Assembly: GCA_012838505.1 (NCBI GenBank)
Contig: DUPD01000088.1
Location: 1-41,386, forward strand
Direction of reading: 5' to 3'
DNA: 41,386 nucleotides
Source of the DNA: Bacilli bacterium
GTDB lineage: Bacteria > Bacillota > Bacilli > Bacillales > Amphibacillaceae
Under the pieces are notes generated by a model. That model had not been told where the DNA came from, did no database searches, and saw nothing but the letters and a program-made list of their open reading frames with translations. Position 1 is the stretch's first letter. The number at the start of each line of letters is the position of its first letter. A program made the position numbers and the translations under genes. Below, one piece after another: positions 16,423-25,063 of the stretch.

Positions 16423-16878
16423 TTATGATGATTGTTTTACACGGTCGACAAATTTTTTAACAAATTGCTCAATCTTTTCATCGTCCTCGGGTTCTGGAGC
16501 CAATTCAATTTTAAGTAATGGCTCGATAACTTCTGCACCAATTGCTCGAAATTGTTTCGCCATGATTTCCATCGCCGCACCGTAAAACTCATAATATGAA
16601 TCACACGATCCAAATAGACCGACAACTTTTCCTGATAAGTCTTCATCCCCTAAGTCTTCATGAAAATCTTCCAGTTCAAAGGGGAGGTCTGCATCACCCC
16701 ATGTATAGGTGCCAAATAATATTGCATCATAATTTTTTAAGTCGAGTGCCATGATATCATCAAATTCGACGTGAAATTTTTTAACTGTTAGATCGTATTG
16801 TTCGACTTGATCACTAAGTATTTGGGCAATTTCTTCCGTATTGCCGGTCATGCTCGTATAAACGACTGCTATATTCAT
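16423..16878 (-). CDS. Flavodoxin
   Basis: A short-chain FMN electron carrier of 151 residues. The phosphate-binding loop TSMTGNTEE spans residues 8-16. The FMN-contacting loops TYTWGDADLP and GSCDSYYEFYGAAM follow. It resembles Bacillus YkuN/YkuP-type flavodoxins. The ATG at 16878 has AGGAG 8 bases upstream; the GTG three codons earlier overlaps that site and is rejected. In this setting a reduced flavodoxin could donate electrons to the radical-SAM enzyme PflA, whose gene lies about 680 bases upstream on the same strand, but that link is inference. Confidence 0.92.
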   Translation of the reverse strand: MNIAVVYTSMTGNTEEIAQILSDQVEQYDLTVKKFHVEFDDIMALDLKNYDAILFGTYTWGDADLPFELEDFHEDLGDEDLSGKVVGLFGSCDSYYEFYGAAMEIMAKQFRAIGAEVIEPLLKIELAPEPEDDEKIEQFVKKFVDRVKQSS

Positions 16879-16941
16879 TAACGTCACTCCTATATATTAT
16901 TAAAAAAACTTAATTGTATCTTTTCATATTTATAGTTTAAC

Positions 16942-16980
16942 AAAAAAATTCGATGAAGCCTATTTCTTCATCGATTTTTG
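16942..16980 (-). terminator. Terminator of ohr
   Basis: CGATGAAG (16951-16958) pairs with CTTCATCG (16966-16973), and on the minus strand T-rich sequence follows (complement of A-run 16942-16948). It lies 12 bases past the ohr stop and upstream of the flavodoxin gene. Confidence 0.85.
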
Positions 16981-16991
16981 GTCAATCTATT

Positions 16992-17411
16992 TTAAACAGC
17001 TTTTACTTTCAAGTTCACATTAATATTATCTCTTGTCGCTTTTGAGTATGGGCAAAAGTCATGTGCTAAGTTTGCTAACTTTTCGGCCTCTTCTTGTGAG
17101 ACACCTTTAATATTCACATTTAAAACAACACCAATTTTAACTCCTTTATCTTCACTGTCTTCCATTAGACTAACTTCCGCAGTTATTTCTGAGTCAATCT
17201 CTTTCCTTTGTTTTGATGCCATTAGATTGAGCGCACCATCATAACAAGCCGCATAACCTGCTGCAAATAACTGTTCAGGGTTCGAACCTTTCTCATCACC
17301 ACCAGCGGCTGGATCAACAAGTTTTAAATCAATGATCCCATCATCTGATTTAACATGACCTTCTCTTCCGCCCTTAGCGGTAGCTGTTGAAGTAAACATA
17401 ACTTTACTCAT
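16992..17411 (-). CDS. ohr: Organic hydroperoxide resistance protein (Ohr/OsmC family)
   Basis: A thiol peroxidase that reduces organic and fatty-acid hydroperoxides, working as a dimer with lipoyl-protein electron donors. The reactive Cys is C56 in GYAACYDGAL and the resolving Cys is C120 in HDFCPYSKATR. R16 and E46 are the expected activating pair. At 139 residues it is the normal Ohr length. GGAGAGGG precedes the ATG. I found no full TACAATT-AATTGTA OhrR palindrome upstream, and no ohrR gene is adjacent, so its control is not evident here. Confidence 0.94.
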   Translation of the reverse strand: MSKVMFTSTATAKGGREGHVKSDDGIIDLKLVDPAAGGDEKGSNPEQLFAAGYAACYDGALNLMASKQRKEIDSEITAEVSLMEDSEDKGVKIGVVLNVNIKGVSQEEAEKLANLAHDFCPYSKATRDNINVNLKVKAV

Positions 17412-17495
17412 TTATTACCCTCTCCTTAATGATATTTTTGCTATAGGTTAGTATTCCTTTTTTTAACCCAGATTAAACATCGTCTTTAAGGGCAA

Positions 17496-17540
17496 TAAAA
17501 AAACCTTATTTGAACAAAAGATTCTTCTTTCAAATAAGGT
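17496..17540 (-). terminator. Terminator of pflA
   Basis: ACCTTATTTGAA (17503-17514) pairs perfectly with TTCAAATAAGGT (17529-17540), and on the minus strand a T7 run follows. It lies 17 bases beyond the pflA stop. Confidence 0.9.
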
Positions 17541-17557
17541 GTTTAAATATTGCACAT

Positions 17558-18310
17558 TTAGTTTAAAGCAACTGTCTTTTCCCGTTTAAGAATTGCTTCT
17601 GCATTTTTTACCCGATCATTTGTAGGCGGTTTAACACCCTCTAATGGGTAATCTAAACCTAGTTCTGACCATTTATAAACACCGAGCTCATGATAAGGTA
17701 AGACATCAATTTTTTCAACATTTGATAATGTGGCAATAAAGTCAGATAAACGTTGTAACAGTTGGTCATCATCACTACCACCCGGAACTAATACATGACG
17801 AACCCAGATTGGTATTTGTTTCTCGTCTAAATAGCGAGCCATATCTAGAATATGGCTGTTAGATACACCAGTTAACTCTTTATGCATCGCATCATCAATT
17901 TGTTTTAGGTCATATAAAATTAAATCTGTCACTTCTAATAATGCATCTAAAGTTTTCATAAATCGTGGCGAGCGGCTGAAACATCCACCAGATGTGTCGA
18001 TACACGTATGAATACCAAGTTTCTTAAGCTCTGTAAATAGTTCTAGCAGAAACTCCGCTTGGAGAAGTGGTTCACCACCACTCACTGTTACCCCTCCATT
18101 AGAAGATTCAAAGTATGGTTGGTAGTCTTTAATATCTTCAACAATCTCTGCAACTGTCATTTCTTTACCACCTGACATCTTCCATGTATCAGGGTTATGG
18201 CAGAACTGACAACGTAATAAACAACCTTGTGTAAAGATAACATAACGTAGACCTGGTCCGTCTACCGTTCCTAATGTTTCAATTGAGTGAATCCGTCCTT
18301 TTACTGTCAT
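17558..18310 (-). CDS. pflA: Pyruvate formate-lyase activating enzyme
   Basis: Radical-SAM activase that installs the glycyl radical on PflB using SAM and a [4Fe-4S] cluster. The cluster motif CLLRCQFC (C-x3-C-x2-C) lies at about 30-37, preceded by VDGPGLRYVIFTQG. GGEPLLQ, the SAM-contacting motif, follows. At 250 residues it is typical. The ATG at 18310 has GGGAGGGG about 5-6 bases upstream; a TTG five codons earlier lies before that site and is rejected. It is downstream of pflB by 133 bases that contain two strong hairpins. Confidence 0.96.
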   Translation of the reverse strand: MTVKGRIHSIETLGTVDGPGLRYVIFTQGCLLRCQFCHNPDTWKMSGGKEMTVAEIVEDIKDYQPYFESSNGGVTVSGGEPLLQAEFLLELFTELKKLGIHTCIDTSGGCFSRSPRFMKTLDALLEVTDLILYDLKQIDDAMHKELTGVSNSHILDMARYLDEKQIPIWVRHVLVPGGSDDDQLLQRLSDFIATLSNVEKIDVLPYHELGVYKWSELGLDYPLEGVKPPTNDRVKNAEAILKREKTVALN

Positions 18311-18367
18311 GCTGTCCCCTCCCAATTTGGGTGTAATCCTTCCTCTTTATGGCAAAAACATATACCG

Positions 18368-18433
18368 ATACTTATACGATCGGCCATAAGCTTTCGATCG
18401 TATAAGTATGGGAGAAGATTAGCCTTCTCCCAT
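18368..18433 (-). other. Two back-to-back hairpins between pflB and pflA
   Basis: ATGGGAGAAG (18408-18417) with CTTCTCCCAT (18424-18433) is a perfect 10-bp hairpin. Next to it ATACTTATACGATCG (18368-18382) pairs with CGATCGTATAAGTAT (18395-18409), a perfect 15-bp stem. The two share bases 18408-18409. No long T-run follows on the minus strand. Partial termination or protection of the pflB 3' end, giving less pflA than pflB, is the likely effect. Confidence 0.75.
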
Positions 18434-18443
18434 ATGTTAAAAC

Positions 18444-20702
18444 TTATAAACTTTCGTGGAAAGTACGATTAATGACATCAATTTGTTGTTCTCTTGTCAA
18501 CTTGATGAAGTTAACAGCGTAACCTGATACACGGATTGTTAATTGAGGGTATTCCTCAGGACGCTCCATTGCATCTAATAATGTTTCGCGGTCAAATACG
18601 TTAACGTTCAAGTGGTGACCTTTTTTCTTAGCATAACCATCTAACATTGCTGCTAAGTTTGCTTTTTGACTATCAATGTCCTTACCTAATGCTTTCGGTA
18701 CGATTGAGAATGTGTTTGAAATTCCATCTAACGCATAATCATAAGGCATTTTGGCAACAGAGTTTAATGATGCTAATGAACCGTTTGTATCACGGCCGTG
18801 TAATGGGTTCGCACCTGGAGCAAATGGCTCACCAGCTTTACGTCCATCAGGTGTGTTACCTGTCTTCTTACCATACACAACGTTTGAAGTGATTGTAAGA
18901 ATTGATTGAGTATGAACGGATTCACGATAAGTTTTGTGTTGTTTAATCTTATTCATAAATGATTTAACAAGATCAACACCAATTTGGTCAACACGGTCAT
19001 CGTTATTACCGTATTTAGGATAGTCCCCTTCAATTTCATAATCAACTACAATTCCATTTTCATCACGGATTGTACGGACTTTAGCATGTTTGATCGCACT
19101 CAATGAGTCAACTACAACTGATAATCCTGCAATACCGCAAGCCATTGTTCTTAATACTTCACGATCGTGTAATGCCATTTCAATTCTTTCATAGCTATAT
19201 TTATCATGCATGTAGTGAATGATATTAAGTGCATTTACATAAACACCTGATAACCAATCTAACATAACATCATATTTCTTCATTACTTCATCATAATCTA
19301 GGTACTCAGAAGTAATTGGTGCATAGTTCGGTCCAACTTGTGCTTTTGATACTTCGTCAACACCACCGTTGATTGCATAAAGTAATGCTTTAGCTAAGTT
19401 TACACGTGCACCGAAGAATTGCATTTGTTTACCAATCCGCATTGCTGACACACAGCAAGCAATTCCATAGTCATCGCCATAGTGTTCGCGCATAATGTCA
19501 TCATTTTCATACTGAATTGCACTTGTCTGAATTGACATTTTCGCACAGAAGTTCTTAAAGTTAGCTGGTAACTTAGTAGACCATAATACCGTTAAGTTTG
19601 GCTCAGGAGCTGGCCCTAAGTTGTCTAGCGTGTGTAAGAAACGATATGAGTTTTTCGTTACTAATGGACGACCATCTTCGGCAATACCTGCGATTGATTC
19701 TGTTACCCAAGTTGGGTCTCCACTAAATAGCTCATTGTATTCAGGAGTTCTAGCAAATTTCACGAGACGCAACTTCATGACGAAGTGATCAACTAACTCT
19801 TGAGCTTCTTCCTCTGTCATCACACCATTTTGTAGATCACGCTCAATATAAATATCTAAGAATGTAGATGTACGTCCCAGACTCATTGCCGCACCATTCT
19901 GTTCTTTAATGGCTGCAAGGTAACCAAGATATAGCCATTGGAATGCCTCTTGTGCATTTGTTGCTGGTTTAGAAATATCAAATCCGTATGTTTCACCTAA
20001 TTGTTTTAGTTCTTGAAGTGAACGAATTTGTTCCATATGCTCTTCGCGATCGCGAATAACATCATCTGACATCACACCATTACCACCGATAATAGCTAAA
20101 TCAGCCATTTTTGCTTCAATTAAGCGATCTACCCCGTAAAGAGCAACACGGCGATAATCACCAATAATACGACCACGGCCATATGCATCAGGTAAACCAG
20201 TTACGATCCCTGCACGGCGTGCCGCACGAATTTCAGGAGTATATGCATCAAACACACCTTGATTATGTGTCTTACGATATTCTGTAAAGATTTTTTCTAC
20301 TTCTTCATCCAATTTGTAACCATAAGATTCTGCTGAAGTAGATGCCATACGAATACCACCAAATGGTTGTAATGAACGTTTGAATGGTACATCTGTTTGT
20401 AACCCTACAACTTTTTCTTTGTCTTTATTCAAGTATCCTGCATCATGTGACGTGATTGTTGAAACGATCTTTGTATCTAGATCATAAACACCACCACGCT
20501 CACGCTCTTCCTTTGTTAATTCCATAACTTGCTTCCATAGATCATTTGTAGCTTCAGTAGGTCCTGCTAAAAAATCTTCATTTCCTTCATATAATGTGAA
20601 GTTTTTCATAATAAAATCACGAACGTCTATTTCGTTTTTCCAGTTCCCTTCACGGAAACCGTCCCAAGGATTGTTTTTTGTAACTTCATCTGCTACTTTC
20701 AT
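18444..20702 (-). CDS. pflB: Pyruvate formate-lyase
   Basis: Glycyl-radical enzyme converting pyruvate and CoA to acetyl-CoA and formate without net NADH, the entry to anaerobic mixed-acid fermentation. The adjacent catalytic cysteines are C416-C417 in [12 protein letters not shown]. The radical glycine is about G727 in [12 protein letters not shown], 25 residues from the C-terminus. At 752 residues it is standard. The ATG at 20702 has AGGAGG 8 bases upstream; a GTG two codons earlier is too close. It is divergent from the adhE leader gene across a 460-base regulatory gap. Confidence 0.98.
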   Translation of the reverse strand: MKVADEVTKNNPWDGFREGNWKNEIDVRDFIMKNFTLYEGNEDFLAGPTEATNDLWKQVMELTKEERERGGVYDLDTKIVSTITSHDAGYLNKDKEKVVGLQTDVPFKRSLQPFGGIRMASTSAESYGYKLDEEVEKIFTEYRKTHNQGVFDAYTPEIRAARRAGIVTGLPDAYGRGRIIGDYRRVALYGVDRLIEAKMADLAIIGGNGVMSDDVIRDREEHMEQIRSLQELKQLGETYGFDISKPATNAQEAFQWLYLGYLAAIKEQNGAAMSLGRTSTFLDIYIERDLQNGVMTEEEAQELVDHFVMKLRLVKFARTPEYNELFSGDPTWVTESIAGIAEDGRPLVTKNSYRFLHTLDNLGPAPEPNLTVLWSTKLPANFKNFCAKMSIQTSAIQYENDDIMREHYGDDYGIACCVSAMRIGKQMQFFGARVNLAKALLYAINGGVDEVSKAQVGPNYAPITSEYLDYDEVMKKYDVMLDWLSGVYVNALNIIHYMHDKYSYERIEMALHDREVLRTMACGIAGLSVVVDSLSAIKHAKVRTIRDENGIVVDYEIEGDYPKYGNNDDRVDQIGVDLVKSFMNKIKQHKTYRESVHTQSILTITSNVVYGKKTGNTPDGRKAGEPFAPGANPLHGRDTNGSLASLNSVAKMPYDYALDGISNTFSIVPKALGKDIDSQKANLAAMLDGYAKKKGHHLNVNVFDRETLLDAMERPEEYPQLTIRVSGYAVNFIKLTREQQIDVINRTFHESL

Positions 20703-20815
20703 TTCCACTACCTCCTCAAATATAATTCAACAATTATTATCTTAATTTAAGTATATACCACTCACTTCTTAAAGAAAAGTGAAAACAAGTGTTTTTTCAA
20801 ACTGTTATAGTTAAA

Positions 20816-20843
20816 GTTCATAATTTGTTCATATTTAGTTCAT
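20816..20843 (-). promoter_or_regulatory. Three ATGAAC direct repeats, 11-bp period, upstream of pflB
   Basis: GTTCAT at 20816, 20827 and 20838 (ATGAAC on the minus strand) recur exactly 11 bp apart with 5-base spacers. This is the pattern bound by tandem OmpR-family regulators such as ResD or PhoP relatives. The array lies about 115-140 bases upstream of the pflB start. An extended -10-like TGGTATATA lies at 20752-20760 on the minus strand. The binding protein is unknown. Confidence 0.55.
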
Positions 20844-21068
20844 TTTTAAACAACCTCTTGTAATTAAGGTGAGTTTTCTGAAAATTCATTGATATAATCA
20901 CATTTACATTATACAATCCAAAACAATATATCACCTTTTCTTAGTTGGTTATCCCGTCTGTATCAATCTGTTATAATTACATTTCAAGTCCTTATTATAA
21001 CAGTAAAGCGCATACATTTTGTCCAATCTCACTACTAGATCTACAGAAATTTTATCATAATATCTCTA

Positions 21069-21086
21069 TTGTGAAATATTTCACAA
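21069..21086. promoter_or_regulatory. Rex (or Fnr-like) operator palindrome
   Basis: TTGTGAAATATTTCACAA is a perfect 18-bp palindrome matching the Rex consensus TTGTGAA-N4-TTCACAA. It also satisfies TGTGA-N6-TCACA, the Fnr/Crp-type consensus, so the sequence cannot decide between an NADH sensor and an oxygen sensor. It lies about 40 bases upstream of the adhE leader -10. Rex is the favoured reading because adhE is a classical Rex target. Confidence 0.85.
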
Positions 21087-21107
21087 AGTGTTCACATTTT
21101 ACTTAAA

Positions 21108-21133
21108 TTGTAAGCGTATTCAGGTGGTATAGT
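21108..21133 (+). promoter_or_regulatory. adhE operon promoter with cre site
   Basis: TTGTAAGCGTATTCA (21108-21122) fits the CcpA cre consensus WTGNAANCGNWNNCW. Directly downstream TGGTATAGT (21125-21133) is an extended -10; no good -35 is visible. The cre covers the -35 to spacer region, so CcpA bound there should repress in excess sugar. Predicted start near 21140. Confidence 0.65.
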
Positions 21134-21162
21134 AAATATAGCAAGAGAAAGGGGGGTAAAAA

Positions 21163-21390
21163 ATGATCTTAACAAAGTGGCAAGACTTCAAGACTGATGC
21201 AGATTATTACACACAATCTAGCTTCGAAAAACAGATCAATGATCAATTTCAAGCAATGCTTTTTGAAAAAGATCAAGAACTTCCAAGTTATATTTGGACA
21301 GATCATTATGTTGTGATCGTAAAAAGTAACACAAGAATGATCAATGATGTTTCTTTTATTAAGATTCCCCGTCACCCAGAAAGTATTTAA
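21163..21390 (+). CDS. Small leader protein of the adhE operon, unknown
   Basis: A 75-residue soluble protein I do not recognise. It has no signal peptide or membrane helix and a mix of acidic and aromatic residues (YYTQSSFEKQINDQF, ELPSYIWTDHYVVIV). A strong ribosome binding site, AAAGGGGGG, lies 6 bases before the ATG, and the gene starts about 23 bases after the predicted transcript start. No terminator separates it from adhE, 50 bases downstream, so both should share one mRNA under Rex/CcpA control. A role as regulator or accessory of AdhE is possible but unproven; an unstructured spurious ORF is less likely given the binding site. Confidence 0.65.
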   Translation: MILTKWQDFKTDADYYTQSSFEKQINDQFQAMLFEKDQELPSYIWTDHYVVIVKSNTRMINDVSFIKIPRHPESI

Positions 21391-21440
21391 TTTTTTTAGC
21401 AACATTTGCTCAATGCTTCACAATTTAAGGAGGGATAACA

Positions 21441-24047
21441 ATGGTAGCCGTTGTTAAAAAGAAAAACAAAAAAGTTGAATTATCAGCACAAGAACAAATT
21501 GATCAACTTGCAGCACAAGGAAAGAATGCTTTAAAAGAAATGAAAAAGCTAACACAAGAACAAATCGATCACATTGTAAAAGAAATGGCGCTCGCTGGGC
21601 TGGATCATCATATGTATCTAGCAAAGTTCGCTGTAGAAGAAACTGGTCGTGGTGTGTATGAAGATAAAATTATTAAAAATATATTCGCAACTGAATATAT
21701 CTATCATAATGTTAAATATGATAAAACGGTTGGGGTCATTAATGAAAACCCACACGATGGGATGGTTGAGATTGCTGAACCAATTGGAGTAATCGCTGGG
21801 GTAACACCCGTTACAAATCCAACATCAACTACGATGTTTAAATCAATTATTTCGATTAAAACAGGTAACCCAATTATTTTTGCCTTCCACCCATCAGCAC
21901 AGAAATCAAGTTCAGAGGCAGCTAGAATCCTTTATCGAGCTGCAATTAACGCTGGGGCACCGGAACACTGTATTCAGTGGATTGAACAACCATCAATTGA
22001 AGCTACTCAAGCTTTGATGAAGCATAAAGATATTGCAACAATACTCGCAACAGGTGGACCAGGCATGGTCAAATCTGCTTATAGCTCAGGGAAACCAGCA
22101 CTTGGAGTTGGTGCAGGAAATGTTCCTTGTTATATAGAAAAATCAGTTGATATTAAGCGTGCAGTTAATGATTTAATTTTATCAAAAACGTTTGATAATG
22201 GGATGATCTGTGCATCTGAACAAGCGATGATTGTCGATCAAGAAATTTATCAAACAGTTAAACAAGAAATGATTGATAATAATTGCTACTTCTTATCAGA
22301 TGCTGAAAAAGCAAAAGTTGAAAAGTTGGTCATTAATGAAGATACATGTGCAGTTAACCCAGATATTGTTGGGATGAGTCCTGTAGTTATTGCTGAAATG
22401 GCCGGGGTTACTGTACCAAAAGAAACAAAGATTCTGATCGCTGAGCTAACAGGTGTTGGACCAGATCACCCATTATCACGTGAAAAATTAAGTCCTGTTT
22501 TAGCCGCTTATAAAGTTAAAAATACGGAAGAAGGGATGAAACGAGCAGAAGAAATGCTTGAATTCGGTGGACTTGGACACTCTGCTGTAATCCATTCAAA
22601 CGATCAAGAAATTATTGACCAATATGGTTCACGAATGAAAGCCGGGCGAATTATTGTCAATGCTCCTTCTTCTCAAGGTGCAATCGGGGACATTTATAAT
22701 GCTTATATGCCTTCATTAACACTTGGATGCGGTTCTTATGGTGGCAACTCTGTTTCAACAAACGTTGGAGCGGTTCACTTAATTAACGTTAAACATATGG
22801 CAAGAAGAAATAACAATATGCAATGGTTCAAGATTCCACCAAAGGTATACTTTGAAAGAAACTCTGTTCAATATTTAGCTAAAATGCCTAACATATCTAA
22901 AGCCTTTATTGTGACGGATGAAATGATGGTCAAATTAGGCTATGTTGATAAAGTTCTCTATCACCTAAGAAAACGATCAGATTATGTTCACTGTGAAATT
23001 TTCTCTGATGTCGAGCCTGATCCTTCGAAAGAAACAGTTATGAAGGGTGCCGAAGCGATGGCTGCATTTAATCCAGATGTAATTATTGCGCTCGGTGGTG
23101 GCTCACCAATGGATGCTGCCAAAGGAATGTGGCTCTTCCATGAACACCCTGAAACAGACTTTAATGGATTGAAGCAAAAATTCTTAGATATCCGTAAGCG
23201 TGTCTATAAGTATCCAAAGCTTGGTCATAAAGCACAGTTCGTCGCAATCCCTACCACATCAGGTACTGGGTCAGAAGTTACTTCATTCTCTGTTATTACA
23301 GATAAAGAGCTAAATGTTAAATATCCATTAGCTGACTATGAATTAACTCCAGATGTTGCAATCATTGACCCACAGTTTGTTATGACGGTTCCAAAAACAG
23401 TTACAGCTGATACGGGTATGGACGTTTTAACACACGCGATTGAAGCATATGTGTCAAATATGGCTAATGACTACACTGACGGTCTAGCCATTCGTGCGAT
23501 TCAATTAATTTTCGAATATTTACCACTTGCCTACAAGGATGGCAGTAACGAATTAGCACGCGAAAAAGTTCATAACGCTTCAACGATTGCAGGCATGGCC
23601 TTTGCCAATGCGTTCTTAGGAATTAATCATAGTTTAGCACACAAAATCGGTGGTGAGTTTGAGATTGCACACGGTCGAGCAAATGCTGTTTTACTTCCAC
23701 ATGTTGTTCGTTATAATGCACTCAAACCAACTAAGTTTGTTTCATTCCCTAAATATGAGCACTTTATTGCCGATCAGCGTTATGCTGAAATCGCAAAAGC
23801 ATTGGATTTACCAGCAAAAACGACTGAAGAGGGTGTTGAGAGTCTGATTAAAGCGATTTATAAATTAGCTAAGCAACTCGATATTCCGATGAGCCTTGCT
23901 GAAAATGGTATTCCTGAAAAAGAGTTTAATGACAAGGTTGATTATTTAGCTGATAAAGCATTTGAAGATCAATGTACAACAGCAAACCCTAAGTTACCAC
24001 TTGTAACAGAGCTTGCTGAAGTCCTTCGTCAAGCTTATAAAGGTTAA
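21441..24047 (+). CDS. adhE: Bifunctional acetaldehyde-CoA/alcohol dehydrogenase
   Basis: Reduces acetyl-CoA to acetaldehyde and then ethanol with two NADH; forms filaments (spirosomes). The N-terminal CoA-acylating aldehyde dehydrogenase domain (about 10-450) has catalytic C257 in NGMICASEQ. The C-terminal iron alcohol dehydrogenase domain (about 460-860) has the NAD motif GGGSPMDAAK, TTSGTGSEVT, and iron ligands in NHSLAHKIGG and AHGRANAVLLPHV. At 868 residues both halves are complete. AAGGAGG precedes the ATG. It follows a small leader gene and ends at a perfect terminator. Confidence 0.98.
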   Translation: MVAVVKKKNKKVELSAQEQIDQLAAQGKNALKEMKKLTQEQIDHIVKEMALAGLDHHMYLAKFAVEETGRGVYEDKIIKNIFATEYIYHNVKYDKTVGVINENPHDGMVEIAEPIGVIAGVTPVTNPTSTTMFKSIISIKTGNPIIFAFHPSAQKSSSEAARILYRAAINAGAPEHCIQWIEQPSIEATQALMKHKDIATILATGGPGMVKSAYSSGKPALGVGAGNVPCYIEKSVDIKRAVNDLILSKTFDNGMICASEQAMIVDQEIYQTVKQEMIDNNCYFLSDAEKAKVEKLVINEDTCAVNPDIVGMSPVVIAEMAGVTVPKETKILIAELTGVGPDHPLSREKLSPVLAAYKVKNTEEGMKRAEEMLEFGGLGHSAVIHSNDQEIIDQYGSRMKAGRIIVNAPSSQGAIGDIYNAYMPSLTLGCGSYGGNSVSTNVGAVHLINVKHMARRNNNMQWFKIPPKVYFERNSVQYLAKMPNISKAFIVTDEMMVKLGYVDKVLYHLRKRSDYVHCEIFSDVEPDPSKETVMKGAEAMAAFNPDVIIALGGGSPMDAAKGMWLFHEHPETDFNGLKQKFLDIRKRVYKYPKLGHKAQFVAIPTTSGTGSEVTSFSVITDKELNVKYPLADYELTPDVAIIDPQFVMTVPKTVTADTGMDVLTHAIEAYVSNMANDYTDGLAIRAIQLIFEYLPLAYKDGSNELAREKVHNASTIAGMAFANAFLGINHSLAHKIGGEFEIAHGRANAVLLPHVVRYNALKPTKFVSFPKYEHFIADQRYAEIAKALDLPAKTTEEGVESLIKAIYKLAKQLDIPMSLAENGIPEKEFNDKVDYLADKAFEDQCTTANPKLPLVTELAEVLRQAYKG

Positions 24048-24077
24048 CACTTGCTCCCCACTTATATTTATATAAAG

Positions 24078-24115
24078 AATCCCCCTTAGTTTTTAAAAAC
24101 TAAGGGGGATTTCTA
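24078..24115. terminator. Bidirectional terminator after adhE
   Basis: A perfect 34-base palindrome, AATCCCCCTTAGTTTTT with its complement (24078-24111), followed by T-rich sequence. It serves adhE and the convergent ATPase gene. Confidence 0.9.
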
Positions 24116-24123
24116 TTGATTAA

Positions 24124-24900
24124 TTATTTCCGCCAAATTTGCGGGCGGTTGTTTTGCCAAGTTAATTGAATGTCTGTCTCGAAGAAAGCTGACAGGGTCT
24201 GTTCAGATAATAACTCATCCTTGTTTCCCGAACGATAGACTTTCCCCTCTTTAAGCATTAAAATTTTATCAAATAACGGCAGAATTTCATTGACGTGATG
24301 CGTGACATACAAAATCGTTGGTGCATCTGGTCTTGAAGCAATCCGCTCAACAGCGTCAAGTAGTTTTTCTGTCGCTAAAAAATCTAATCCATTCGTTGGT
24401 TCATCTAAAATCAGTAACTTAGGCTGTCCCATTAATGCTCGAGCAATCATCACGCGTTGTTTTTCACCTTGTGATAACGTATAATAAGCCCGATTTGCGT
24501 AATGAAAACAACCGAGATCTTTTAGTAGCTGTTGCGCTCGAGCTCGCATTTGATCAGTTGGTGTCTCATATAAACCAATCGAAGCGAATCCCCCACTTAA
24601 AACGATTTGATAAGCACTATCCGAGTCATAAAAACGTGACTTAATCGTTTGAGAAACTAAACCAATTTCTTGTCGTAACTCTTCCCCTAGAGGATCTTTG
24701 CCAAACTTTCTTCCTAATACTTCAATCGATCCCTTTGCTGGAAAGTGATATGCGCTGAGCATATGTAATAAAGCTGTTTTTCCAGCGCCGTTTAACCCAA
24801 GCAAAACCCAATGCTCTCCTGCTTTAACTTGCCAATTGATTTGATCTAAAATCCATTTTCCTTGTCGAATCAAACCAATATTTTCTAAGTTAATCATCAT
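24124..24900 (-). CDS. Orphan ABC transporter ATP-binding protein, YlmA-like
   Basis: A single ABC ATPase domain of 258 residues. Walker A is GLNGAGKT near residue 35, the Q-loop follows in IGLVSQTI, the signature is LSQGEKQRV, Walker B is LLILDEPT, and the H-loop His is in VTHHVNEI. The sequence resembles Bacillus YlmA (SIRQGK-type N-terminus, EHWVLLGLNGAGK). No permease or binding protein gene is adjacent, so its partner is unknown. GGAGGGA lies upstream of two adjacent ATG codons at 24900 and 24897; either could be used. Confidence 0.85.
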   Translation of the reverse strand: MMINLENIGLIRQGKWILDQINWQVKAGEHWVLLGLNGAGKTALLHMLSAYHFPAKGSIEVLGRKFGKDPLGEELRQEIGLVSQTIKSRFYDSDSAYQIVLSGGFASIGLYETPTDQMRARAQQLLKDLGCFHYANRAYYTLSQGEKQRVMIARALMGQPKLLILDEPTNGLDFLATEKLLDAVERIASRPDAPTILYVTHHVNEILPLFDKILMLKEGKVYRSGNKDELLSEQTLSAFFETDIQLTWQNNRPQIWRK

Positions 24901-25010
24901 CTAATCCCTCCACCATTCCAATACATCTATTATCGCTTATTTATTTGAAAAGTTCGAGTATTTCGAAAGTCTAATTCCTTCGACTAAAGTTGGTATCCTT
25001 CTTAAATCAG

Positions 25011-25054
25011 AAAAAAGCAAGTGATACCTAGAAATAGTTATCACTTGCTTTTTT
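25011..25054. terminator. Terminator of the ABC_sub_bind importer operon
   Basis: AAAAAAGCAAGTGATA (25011-25026) pairs with TATCACTTGCTTTTTT (25039-25054). T-runs are present on both strands. It lies 10 bases past the ATPase gene stop. Confidence 0.9.
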
Positions 25055-25063
25055 ATTTACAAT

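Noticed and set aside
17412..17500. OhrR operator upstream of ohr
   Set aside because: No TACAATT-AATTGTA palindrome is present; only a half-site-like TACAATTAA occurs, in front of the flavodoxin gene.
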